A stretch of DNA of 5,601 nt, from NCBI GenBank assembly GCA_946886435.1, contig CAMPIR010000047.1, positions 1 to 5,601 of the forward strand, read 5' to 3'. The notes under the pieces are model-generated. The model saw only the letters and a program-made list of their open reading frames with translations, was not told where the DNA came from and did no database searches. Positions 1-5,601 of the stretch are shown in pieces. Position numbers and translations under genes: made by a program. Each line of letters begins with the position of its first letter. The stretch's first letter is position 1. The DNA comes from an uncultured Candidatus Saccharibacteria bacterium. GTDB taxonomy: Bacteria > Patescibacteria > Saccharimonadia > Saccharimonadales > UBA5946.

Positions 1-926
1 GTTGTTATCTGTTCACGGTAGCCGTCTTCCATCTCGCGGGACATGTTGACGCTGATTGCGATGACAACTTTTGGCTGGATTTGTCCGGCTTCACGATCAA
101 GGTGCGGTTCGCCTCCGAGACTCCGTACGTAGCTGTTACTCGCACTGTCATAGTTATAGTCTATGTTGTAGTTAACTGAGGAAATCGGCAAATGTATGAC
201 GGTGGCGGTCGGCGCCTTGCTGGGTTGGCCGTCTTTGCGTGGTATAGCCGTGAATGCGCTACTGGTCTTACCTTTCGATGATGTAAGTGCGTCGAGATTA
301 TCGAAATTCGTATAAACGTTGTGCGGCGCATACCGATCAGTGGCCCGCCAGTATGCCCCGGCGTTAAAGAACTGGTCGATATCGACACCGTAGTTACCTG
401 ACCGGATCATCTGAAGTGCGCGTGCACTTCCGCCGATATGTGCAACCGCCGGGTCGTACGCGGATGCCCATTCGACGAAATACGGTCGAACGCTTCGGAC
501 TGGCCCGATGAGGCTTGGTCGTGATTCCTGGTAGAGCGCGATAAAGCGAGTGATTCCACCCTCGGCGATAGCCTCATAGACGATACCGGCGTCTTTGAGT
601 CCTGACTGAGGTCGAGCGTCAGGGCTGTTTTCGATCATGACAGCCGTCACCTGTCGGCCGGTGGCCGCCTTATCGACAACCTCGAGGCCAGTAAGTGGTG
701 AGTAGAACTTTTCGGCTGGTGGTTTCGCAGTCTTGACGGCAAATGTTTCGGGCATTTGCGGCTCTGGTTGCTGCCATATCCACCCAATAACACCTAAACC
801 GGTCGCGAGTATGATTGCGACTGCTGCGACAAAATATCGAACCCCGTGGTTATCGTGAAGTAGCTGGTGAAGCCGGGTCCATTTCCAACGCTTCCACCAT
901 GCGCTGTGTAGTTTTTTGATGCCCAT
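1..926 (-). CDS. DUF3048 (YerB-like) membrane-anchored protein, C-terminus beyond window
   Basis: This reading frame is open from an ATG at 926 to the left edge (308 codons), so its end is not seen. Residues 1-30 are basic and Trp-rich (SAWWKRWKW). Residues 31-51 form one hydrophobic segment (YFVAAVAIILATGLGVIGWIW). A linker follows, then from about residue 75 a domain matching DUF3048: SPLTGLEV, VMIENSPDARPQSGL, IVYEAIAEGGITRF, IGPVRSVRPYFVEWA and YAPHNVYTN. The second, C-terminal subdomain appears to begin near residue 285 (QPKVVIAISV) and is cut. Bacillus YerB, of this family, is a lipoprotein of unclear function; here no lipobox Cys is visible, so the protein is probably held by an uncleaved N-terminal helix with its domain outside the cell. 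It lies 45 bases after gltX on the same strand and has its own -10 box. Family assignment is firm; biochemical function is unknown. Confidence 0.88.
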   Translation of the reverse strand, partial: MGIKKLHSAWWKRWKWTRLHQLLHDNHGVRYFVAAVAIILATGLGVIGWIWQQPEPQMPETFAVKTAKPPAEKFYSPLTGLEVVDKAATGRQVTAVMIENSPDARPQSGLKDAGIVYEAIAEGGITRFIALYQESRPSLIGPVRSVRPYFVEWASAYDPAVAHIGGSARALQMIRSGNYGVDIDQFFNAGAYWRATDRYAPHNVYTNFDNLDALTSSKGKTSSAFTAIPRKDGQPSKAPTATVIHLPISSVNYNIDYNYDSASNSYVRSLGGEPHLDREAGQIQPKVVIAISVNMSREMEDGYREQIT

Positions 927-936
927 ATATGGGGTA

Positions 937-945
937 AGTATAACA
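937..945 (-). promoter_or_regulatory. Extended -10 box for the yerB-like gene
   Basis: On the minus strand the sequence reads TGT-TATACT, an extended -10 (TGn) joined to a five-of-six match to TATAAT, followed by only 10 bases before the ATG at 926. Transcription starting about 7 bases after the box would leave a leader of roughly 3-4 bases. No convincing -35 lies 16-18 bases upstream, which is common for extended -10 promoters. No Shine-Dalgarno sequence precedes the ATG. Promoter activity is inferred from sequence only. Confidence 0.5.
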
Positions 946-948
946 GAC

Positions 949-970
949 AAAAAACACGAGCGTAAGCGCT
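949..970 (-). terminator. Weak candidate intrinsic terminator after gltX
   Basis: Starting one base after the gltX stop codon, the minus-strand transcript can form AGCG-CTTA-CGCT, a 4-bp stem with a 4-base loop. Four bases (CGTG) separate it from a run of six U. The stem is short and the U-run is displaced, so it would be inefficient at best. Its position between a stop codon and the next gene's -10 box is the main support. Confidence 0.25.
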
Positions 971-971
971 T

Positions 972-2399
972 TTAGAGAGAGTCGGTCGCGCGGCGTAGAC
1001 GTGTCAGCACGCTGTCTCGGCCGAGGAGCGCTAGCGTGTCGTTGAGCTGAGGGCTGAACGGTGCCCATGTGGTGGCGATACGGATCAGGCTGAACAGAAT
1101 CCCAGGTTTTTGACCGGTTGTCTCGAGCAGCTGGTTCAGCGATGTTTGGATTGATTCTGGATCCCACTCGGTGTTACTCAGCGCATCGTGAGCACTCGAC
1201 AGCAACGCCTCCATCTCGTCACTAGATAGTTTCTTGAGCTGCTTGTTATCGGTGATAAGCGAGAGGTCTTGGGTCGGTTCTGCGAAGAAATACGATGATG
1301 CAGTCGGTAGATCGGCAAATGTTTTGAGGCGGTCTTGGACGAGCGCAAGAACCTGTTTTTTGTAGGCCACATCAGCTGCTTCGGCTGCGGTAGGCCAAAA
1401 GTCCTGAACGCGTTCGTAGAGGTCGTCGATCGAGAGGTCGCGGATAAACTGACCGTTCATCCAGAGTAGCCGCTTTTCATCAAAGCGCGCACCAGAACGG
1501 CCGACGCGGCCCAGCGAAAACTTTTCGATCAGCTCGTCTCTAGTGAACACCTCTTGTTCAGTGCCGTCGTTCCAGCCGAGCGTGGCGATAAAGCTAATCA
1601 TTGTCTCTGGCAGATAGCCGTCGCGGATATAGTCGAGCACGTCTTTGACGCCGTCACGCTTGCTGAGCTTTTTGTTGCCCTGTTCGTTCATGATGTGCGG
1701 CATGGTGGCGAATAGCGGTCGCTTTAGGCCGAGGGCTTCGTAGAGGTTGAGATAGTTCGGCATTGAGCTCAGGAACTCTTGGCCACGGATGACATGCGTT
1801 ACGCCCATCTCCGCGTCGTCAACGATGTGTGCAAAATTGTAGGTCGGGTAGCCGTCACTTTTTATCAATATAAAGTCGTCGATGACTTCAGGTCCGGTCT
1901 TCAGGTCACCCATAACTTCATCGTGCCACTCATAGGCTTTTGGGTCACTTTTGAAGCGGAGTGGCGCTTGTCCATCCCAGACGGGTGGCTGTTCTGGCCG
2001 GTGGTTGCGGTACAGGAATGGCTGTTTGTCTGCCTGGGCCTGTTCGCGGAAATGATTTAGTTCTTCGGAGCTATAGGGGTCGGCATAGGCACGACCCTCC
2101 TCGACTAGTTTTTTAGCCCATCGGTGATAGATATCGAGCCGGTCGGACTGCTTGAAAGGGCCTCGAGGGTCATCGCTGCCTGGCCCGAGATCGTGGTTGA
2201 TGCCAATCGTACGGAGACAGTCGATGATATGCTCGATCGAACCCTCGACTTCACGGTTTTTATCGGTATCTTCGATGCGAAGGATAAAGGTGCCGTCAGC
2301 TTGGCGTGCGAGGAGCCATGCAAAAAGTGCCGTGCGAACACCGCCGACATGCAGAAAGCCGGTTGGACTGGGGGCAAAACGAGTTACTACTTTTGTCAT
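972..2399 (-). CDS. gltX: Glutamyl-tRNA synthetase (class Ib), complete
   Basis: This cytosolic enzyme charges tRNA(Glu) with glutamate using ATP. The 475-residue length is normal for bacterial GluRS. The HIGH-type signature is at residues 10-20 (PSPTGFLHVGG), followed by RIEDTD at 41-46, DGYPTYNFAHIVDD at 182-195, HVIRGQEFLSSMPN at 202-215 and the KMSKS-type loop KLSKR at 244-248. The anticodon-binding helical domain covers roughly residue 300 to the end. The zinc-site cysteines of E. coli-type GluRS are absent: the region near 105-112 reads YADPYSSE and the later position is NHR. The start is certain because an in-frame TAG lies two codons upstream and the N-terminus fits the family. No Shine-Dalgarno sequence is present. 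The stop of the upstream gene is 25 bases away. Whether it also charges tRNA(Gln), for later amidation by GatCAB, cannot be told from this window. Confidence 0.97.
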   Translation of the reverse strand: MTKVVTRFAPSPTGFLHVGGVRTALFAWLLARQADGTFILRIEDTDKNREVEGSIEHIIDCLRTIGINHDLGPGSDDPRGPFKQSDRLDIYHRWAKKLVEEGRAYADPYSSEELNHFREQAQADKQPFLYRNHRPEQPPVWDGQAPLRFKSDPKAYEWHDEVMGDLKTGPEVIDDFILIKSDGYPTYNFAHIVDDAEMGVTHVIRGQEFLSSMPNYLNLYEALGLKRPLFATMPHIMNEQGNKKLSKRDGVKDVLDYIRDGYLPETMISFIATLGWNDGTEQEVFTRDELIEKFSLGRVGRSGARFDEKRLLWMNGQFIRDLSIDDLYERVQDFWPTAAEAADVAYKKQVLALVQDRLKTFADLPTASSYFFAEPTQDLSLITDNKQLKKLSSDEMEALLSSAHDALSNTEWDPESIQTSLNQLLETTGQKPGILFSLIRIATTWAPFSPQLNDTLALLGRDSVLTRLRRATDSL

Positions 2400-2407
2400 A
2401 TGGAACT

Positions 2408-2416
2408 ATTGTAACA
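2408..2416 (-). promoter_or_regulatory. Extended -10 box for gltX
   Basis: In the 25-base gap before gltX the minus strand reads TGT-TACAAT, an extended -10 with a five-of-six match to TATAAT. It ends 8 bases before the ATG at 2399, so a start about 7 bases downstream would give a message that is leaderless or nearly so. The -35 region would fall inside the end of the upstream gene and shows no TTGACA-like hexamer. This is inferred from sequence only. Confidence 0.5.
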
Positions 2417-2424
2417 GAGTGATG

Positions 2425-3480
2425 CTACAGACTTGAGGCGATACGGAGCAGTTGTTCGTTGTCGAGTGGTGCATCGCCTTTGATGGTATAGAGGATGCCT
2501 TTGTTGACCCAAGCGGCGTTGCCTTTGAACGTGTAGATAGTTAATCCCTGCTGAGAGTTAGTGACATAACTGTCATCAGCGACCTGAGCGACGATATTGT
2601 CATAAACCGCTTGTGAGTCCCAGCTGCTCTTTTGTTCCGTTACGGTGTAATTTGCCGTGCCGCCATTAGCCTGGAAGTTTATAGCCACTTGACCGGGCGC
2701 GTAGGCGACTGGTCCATCAAAACGATATCCGTCCGGGTGATAGTCCGGGTACGACGCCGAGACACCTGCCTGTGCGGCAGCAACTCGTACCGAGAGGCCC
2801 GGCATATTGAGATAGGTAAAGTACCCTCCGAGGATCATTACTGCGAACGAAGCAGCGAGCAGGCTTGTGGTGCGTGGTTGCCGTTTGAGAAAGCCACCTT
2901 TGAATCGCGGTGTGCGTTTTGCTTTTGTCGGGGCTGTCTCCACCTGAGCGAGCCGCTCGGCAATCAACTGCTCCTTGAGACTCCGCGAGCTAAGTACCGG
3001 CTTTTGCTGAGGCGCTGGCTTTGGTTGAACCATGGCATGTTTTTGGGCAATGATCGCGGCAGGTTTAGAAACCGGCCGTTTGATTTCTTGGTTAAATTTC
3101 TTCGTTGGATTTGCGGGCGCAGGAGCCTTTACGAGCGGCTGCGGATGGGGTGCAAAACGGCGGATCTGTTCGCTACGCTGCACATGACCGACGACAGGCT
3201 TGCGCCTTGCAGCACTGACAGCGGTTTTTGCTGCTGGTTTCTTGAGGACATCGCGACGAAGCGTTACACTTTTTTGCGTCGTACGATGGGCTGCCTTTGC
3301 GTGAACCGCGCGGTGCGCCTTCGTCGCTTGAGCTACTGTGGAAGGCTTGACGACTGCAGGCCGAGTGATTGCCTCGGTACTCCGTGCTGGGTGCGCGGTT
3401 GGATTTGGGGCGGCAACAGGAAGCCCGGTGATCGCGTCATACACCTTGCCATTTATTACGATTGTAGATTTACCCCTCAT
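2425..3480 (-). CDS. Single-pass membrane protein, basic Ala/Pro-rich tail plus DUF4367-like outer domain
   Basis: The 351-residue protein opens with a short ordered-looking segment (STIVINGKVYDAITGLPV, residues 5-22). Residues 23-200 are low-complexity and rich in Ala, Pro, Lys, Arg and His, probably disordered and cytoplasmic. A hydrophobic segment at about 205-224 follows a basic run (KRQPRTT), as expected for a type II membrane protein with its C-terminus outside. Residues 226-351 form a compact domain with GYRFDGPVAYAPGQVAI, WDSQAVYDNIV, GNAAWVNKGILYTIKGD and a final LLRIASSL; the last half resembles the end of DUF4367 domains, found on membrane proteins including anti-sigma-like ones. 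That assignment is from memory of the pattern and is tentative. A motif of type Q-[KR]-S-x-x-[LI]-R-R occurs twice in the tail, near residues 69 and 101. It lies 25 bases before gltX and is divergent from the PEGA gene. ATG at 3480 is the first plausible start; AGGG is too close to it to be a proper ribosome site. Function unknown. Confidence 0.85.
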   Translation of the reverse strand: MRGKSTIVINGKVYDAITGLPVAAPNPTAHPARSTEAITRPAVVKPSTVAQATKAHRAVHAKAAHRTTQKSVTLRRDVLKKPAAKTAVSAARRKPVVGHVQRSEQIRRFAPHPQPLVKAPAPANPTKKFNQEIKRPVSKPAAIIAQKHAMVQPKPAPQQKPVLSSRSLKEQLIAERLAQVETAPTKAKRTPRFKGGFLKRQPRTTSLLAASFAVMILGGYFTYLNMPGLSVRVAAAQAGVSASYPDYHPDGYRFDGPVAYAPGQVAINFQANGGTANYTVTEQKSSWDSQAVYDNIVAQVADDSYVTNSQQGLTIYTFKGNAAWVNKGILYTIKGDAPLDNEQLLRIASSL

Positions 3481-3513
3481 ACCCTGATGATTGCTCGCTT
3501 TTTATACGTTTAT

Positions 3514-3524
3514 GTTCCCTGAAC
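3514..3524. repeat. Small interrupted palindrome in divergent region
   Basis: GTTC-CCT-GAAC is a perfect 4-bp inverted repeat around a 3-base centre. It extends imperfectly to AT...CAT with one bulged base. It would lie in the leader of the minus-strand gene at 2425-3480 if that gene starts transcription near 3528. It could be a small operator half-site pair or chance; nothing else supports a role. Confidence 0.25.
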
Positions 3525-3527
3525 CAT

Positions 3528-3548
3528 TAACACTATCGTAGTCAGTTA
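3528..3548. repeat. Dyad overlapping the minus-strand -10 box
   Basis: The sequence reads TAAC-ACTA-TCG-TAGT-CA-GTTA: an inner perfect 4-bp stem (ACTA/TAGT) and an outer 4-bp stem (TAAC/GTTA), with two unpaired bases on one side. It overlaps the candidate -10 hexamer of the minus-strand promoter (3535-3540), which is where a repressor site would be placed. Eight pairs with a bulge can arise by chance in AT-rich sequence, so the operator reading is weak. Confidence 0.3.
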
Positions 3549-3563
3549 CAGAGAAATGTGCAA
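3535..3563 (-). promoter_or_regulatory. Candidate promoter for the 2425-3480 gene
   Basis: On the minus strand TTGCAC (3558-3563) and TACGAT (3535-3540) are separated by exactly 17 bases, the preferred spacing for a sigma-70-type promoter. The hexamers match consensus at three and four of six positions. The box ends 54 bases before the ATG at 3480, leaving a leader of about 47 bases. An alternative -10 (TATAAA, at 3501-3506) lies closer to the gene, but no -35 was found for it. Confidence 0.4.
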
Positions 3564-3580
3564 GTGCTTTTTGCGGTGTT

Positions 3581-3589
3581 TGCTATACT
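3581..3589 (+). promoter_or_regulatory. Extended -10 box for the PEGA gene
   Basis: The plus strand reads TGC-TATACT, an extended -10 with a five-of-six match, 62 bases before the ATG at 3652. No good -35 hexamer lies 16-18 bases upstream. A further TATAAA at 3624-3629 would give a shorter leader and is a possible second start. The -10 overlaps the perfect 8-bp palindrome TACTAGTA (3586-3593), and ACTAG recurs 11 bases later (3587-3591 and 3598-3602). Confidence 0.5.
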
Positions 3590-3651
3590 AGTACAGAACT
3601 AGATAAGCCAAAATGGCATACTCTATAAAATACCCATAAAATCTTTATATC

Positions 3652-5091
3652 ATGCAACAACACGGTAAATCACCACGCAAACGTAAACTTATGCTCTATT
3701 TTACGTATGGAATCATGACTATGGCCGTGGTTCTGATCTCGGTACTCTGTATCTTTTTGGTGCTTGGGTACCGGTTTGACCCCAAGAGTGGAGATCTTGA
3801 ACAGGGTGCCTTGCTCCAGTTCCGTAGCTTTCCTGAGGGCGCTGCGATCGTTCTAGATAACGAGACCTTGCCTTTTGTCACACCTGGAAAACGGAGCGTT
3901 GATGCTGGTAAGCATACTGTTACGATGCGTCGGAGCGGCTATGACACATGGAGTAAGACATTTAGCGTTAAGGCGAGTGAACTGCGCTGGTTGAACTACC
4001 CACGGCTTGTGCCAAAAGATATAAGAACCACATCTGTGACCGAGCTCCCCACGCTCACTGGCGCCATCCCCTCGCCTGACAAGAAGTGGTTTATAATCCA
4101 GCCGTCATCCGACAAACCCGAGTTTACGCTGGCAGATATTCGTGGTGACGGGCAACCGGTTCTGAGCCAGCTCATACTCCCAGTATCGAGCTATACCCAA
4201 AAGGCGTCTCAGCCACACGCCTTCTCGCTCGTTGAATGGGATTTCGGTGCTCGCTATGTTCTCATCAAACATGCAGTTGGTGATGTCGTAGAGTACATCC
4301 GGCTCGATCGAACTGATATCGAAAATACTGTTAACATCACGTCAAAACTTGGTGTGGTTGTTCAAGATATTCATTTCTCCGGAACAAGCGGTTCCGTCTT
4401 TTATGCACTCGAGAACAACGTAATTCGACGCCTCGATAGCAACGCCGGAACGATCTCTCAGCCTATCGTCAAAGATGTCGAAAGTTTCCGGCTATTCAAG
4501 ACAAAAACAATTGCCTACGTAAAACTACCTGTCGATAACGTTGTTGGCGTTGGGGTTGTTGTAGACGATGAGGCTGTCAGAGTTGCGACCTATGACTCAA
4601 CAGCTCCGGTATACGTGGACATAAACGAGTATTTCAATGATTATTACCTAGCTATCGGTCGCGGCACCGCAATCACTGTCTATAAGGATCCAGAATTATC
4701 TAAACGAAAAGTTTACGCCTCGGTAAAGAGCGCGAGCGCTCTGTCGTGGCTCAGATTTGGTAACAGTGGCCGCTTCGTCGTAGCAGGTACCGGCTCGCAG
4801 TTCACGAGTTATGACCTCGAGACGAAGGAAAAGTTCGACGTGAACCTGCCTGGCACGAGCGCTGACGCAACCAAGCCGCTGCAATGGTTGGATGACTTTT
4901 ATCTCGTATCATCTGCAGATAATGATCTTCGGATAACTGAGTTTGACGGCGCGAATCAGCACGTGATTGCCCCATCGATTCCCGGTGTTCCCGTCACACT
5001 CGATGAAAGTGGCCGTTTTCTCTATAGCTTGACGAAGTCTCAGACCGGCGCAGTTCTGCTACAGCGCTCGGCTATGACGACCGAGAGATAG
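3652..5091 (+). CDS. Membrane-anchored PEGA-domain protein with beta-propeller-like region
   Basis: The 479-residue protein has a basic N-terminus (SPRKRK) and one membrane helix at about residues 15-40, which places the rest outside. Residues 53-106 match a PEGA domain, a small beta fold of surface proteins: LQFRSFPEGAAIVLDN, TPGKRSVDAGKHTVTMRRSGYDTW. From about 137 to the end come repeated short beta stretches typical of TolB/WD-like propellers, for example IPSPDKKWFIIQ, WLRFGNSGRFVVAG, YDLETKEKFDV, WLDDFYLVSSADNDLRI and LDESGRFLYSL. The propeller reading is inferred from strand and turn patterns; I cannot count blades reliably. The start is the first ATG after an in-frame TAA at 3637-3639; no Shine-Dalgarno sequence is seen, and later ATGs (3691 and inside the helix) would remove the charged head. 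It is divergent from the DUF4367-like gene and convergent with the sortase. A role in cell-envelope binding or scaffolding is plausible but unproven. Confidence 0.85.
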   Translation: MQQHGKSPRKRKLMLYFTYGIMTMAVVLISVLCIFLVLGYRFDPKSGDLEQGALLQFRSFPEGAAIVLDNETLPFVTPGKRSVDAGKHTVTMRRSGYDTWSKTFSVKASELRWLNYPRLVPKDIRTTSVTELPTLTGAIPSPDKKWFIIQPSSDKPEFTLADIRGDGQPVLSQLILPVSSYTQKASQPHAFSLVEWDFGARYVLIKHAVGDVVEYIRLDRTDIENTVNITSKLGVVVQDIHFSGTSGSVFYALENNVIRRLDSNAGTISQPIVKDVESFRLFKTKTIAYVKLPVDNVVGVGVVVDDEAVRVATYDSTAPVYVDINEYFNDYYLAIGRGTAITVYKDPELSKRKVYASVKSASALSWLRFGNSGRFVVAGTGSQFTSYDLETKEKFDVNLPGTSADATKPLQWLDDFYLVSSADNDLRITEFDGANQHVIAPSIPGVPVTLDESGRFLYSLTKSQTGAVLLQRSAMTTER

Positions 5092-5104
5092 GTTCGTTCT
5101 TCGG

Positions 5105-5601
5105 CTAATTGCCGCCAAATAGACGTTCGAATAGTGTCGGTGAGTTGCCAGCGATACTGCCAGGGTCAACAGCTGGTGCCTGCTGCGTTACCGCGGTGGC
5201 CTTGGATGGGTCTGGGCTAATCTGCTCACCGATGACGACGAGACGCTTGAGGGCTGTTCCAGGCGGCGTACAGGTCACGAGAGTCGCGAGCGGCTTGCCA
5301 TTGTTGATCACGAGCTCACTTACCTGGGTGGGGTCTATTATCTTCTTTTCCGTAACGCTGTAGGTGTAGCGCGTCCCGTTGTAGTGCAGGTAAAACGTGT
5401 CGCCTTTGTTCAGTTTGTCGAGCTGGACGAAAACGAACTTGTAATCCCCATCATCAAAGACATCATTACTCGAGTGGCCGAGAACCACTGTGTTGCCGGT
5501 TTGTCCTGGCATGCTGTTGGCGCCCGGTATCGGATAGTGCACGACTCCATCTTTGAGCTTTGTTTGGATAACATTCTCCTCGAGAGACTGAACGTCGTAG
5601 A
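5105..5601 (-). CDS. Sortase (cysteine transpeptidase), N-terminus beyond window
   Basis: Sortases cut a sorting signal in secreted proteins and join them to the cell wall or to each other, acting on the outer face of the membrane. The frame is open to the right edge, with 164 residues visible and a TAG stop at 5105-5107. Counting from the first whole codon, all three catalytic residues are present: His42 in VVLGHSSND, Cys110 in TLVTCTPPG and Arg119 in ALKRLVVIGEQ. The GTG at 5542 is not the start, because sortase-like sequence (VIQTKLKDGVVHYPIPG) continues upstream of it. After the catalytic Arg there is a 45-residue tail, with a Pro/Ala/Thr-rich stretch and a final LFERLFGGN, longer than a minimal sortase core needs. 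The class is not assigned; the TLVTC and KRLVV wording fits class D/E-like enzymes of Gram-positive and CPR bacteria. It converges on the PEGA gene, with 13 bases between stops and no strong shared terminator. Confidence 0.93.
   Translation of the reverse strand, partial: YDVQSLEENVIQTKLKDGVVHYPIPGANSMPGQTGNTVVLGHSSNDVFDDGDYKFVFVQLDKLNKGDTFYLHYNGTRYTYSVTEKKIIDPTQVSELVINNGKPLATLVTCTPPGTALKRLVVIGEQISPDPSKATAVTQQAPAVDPGSIAGNSPTLFERLFGGN

Noticed and set aside
161..388. 75-codon minus-strand frame inside the yerB-like gene
   Set aside because: Out-of-frame reading of conserved DUF3048 sequence; the true frame runs unbroken through it.
850..1167. 105-codon minus-strand frame spanning the gltX end and the yerB-like start
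   Set aside because: It overlaps both real genes in another frame and has no family-like sequence; the regions it crosses are explained by gltX and the DUF3048 gene.
2632..3522. Long open frame of 296 codons on the plus strand, opposite the DUF4367-like gene
   Set aside because: Its protein is rich in Cys and Arg with no domain pattern, while the opposite strand encodes a clear membrane protein with a recognisable C-terminal domain. It is open because of codon bias in the real gene.
3613..3639. Eight-codon open frame (MAYSIKYP) in the leader of the PEGA gene, in the same frame
   Set aside because: No ribosome site, no run of regulatory codons and no following attenuator hairpin; such short frames are expected by chance in AT-rich leaders.
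5067..5104. Possible bidirectional terminator between the convergent stops (CTCGG/CCGAG or CCGA/TCGG pairings)
   Set aside because: Stems of 4-5 bp with long loops, competing with each other and without flanking T or A runs.
1..5601. Mobile element, CRISPR array, tRNA or toxin-antitoxin pair
   Set aside because: No transposase or integrase frame, no regularly spaced repeats, no tRNA-like cloverleaf and no paired small genes were seen; gaps between genes are at most 171 bases.

Overview
The window most resembles a stretch of a Candidatus Saccharibacteria (TM7, Patescibacteria/CPR) genome, although no marker gene settles this. The assignment is an inference. It rests on tight packing of short intergenic regions, starts without Shine-Dalgarno sequences, a glutamyl-tRNA synthetase whose wording feels Saccharibacteria-like, and neighbours (PEGA-domain, DUF4367-like and DUF3048 membrane proteins, and a sortase) typical of that monoderm group. 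UGA is not recoded: the genes use TGG for Trp and end on TAA or TAG, which argues against the Gracilibacteria/Absconditabacteria code.

Layout from left to right: (1) 1-926, minus strand, the N-terminal two thirds or more of a DUF3048 (YerB-like) membrane-anchored extracytoplasmic protein, cut by the left edge. (2) 972-2399, minus, a complete gltX. (3) 2425-3480, minus, a single-pass membrane protein with a long basic Ala/Pro-rich cytoplasmic tail and a DUF4367-like outer domain. (4) 3481-3651, a 171-base divergent promoter region with candidate promoters on both strands and small dyads. (5) 3652-5091, plus, a membrane-anchored PEGA-domain protein with a beta-propeller-like outer region. (6) 5105-5601, minus, the catalytic C-terminal part of a sortase, cut by the right edge and meeting gene 5 tail to tail with 13 bases between stops.

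The three left-hand genes lie head to tail and could be co-transcribed from the promoter in the divergent region, but gltX and the yerB-like gene each also have their own extended -10 box 8-10 bases before the ATG, which would give essentially leaderless messages. Apart from gltX, every gene encodes a protein acting at or outside the membrane, so the window reads as a cell-surface neighbourhood with one housekeeping gene in it. I see no mobile element, CRISPR array, tRNA or rRNA, and no clear new multi-gene system. The most interesting items are the promoter/start architecture and the two uncharacterised membrane proteins facing each other across the divergent promoter.
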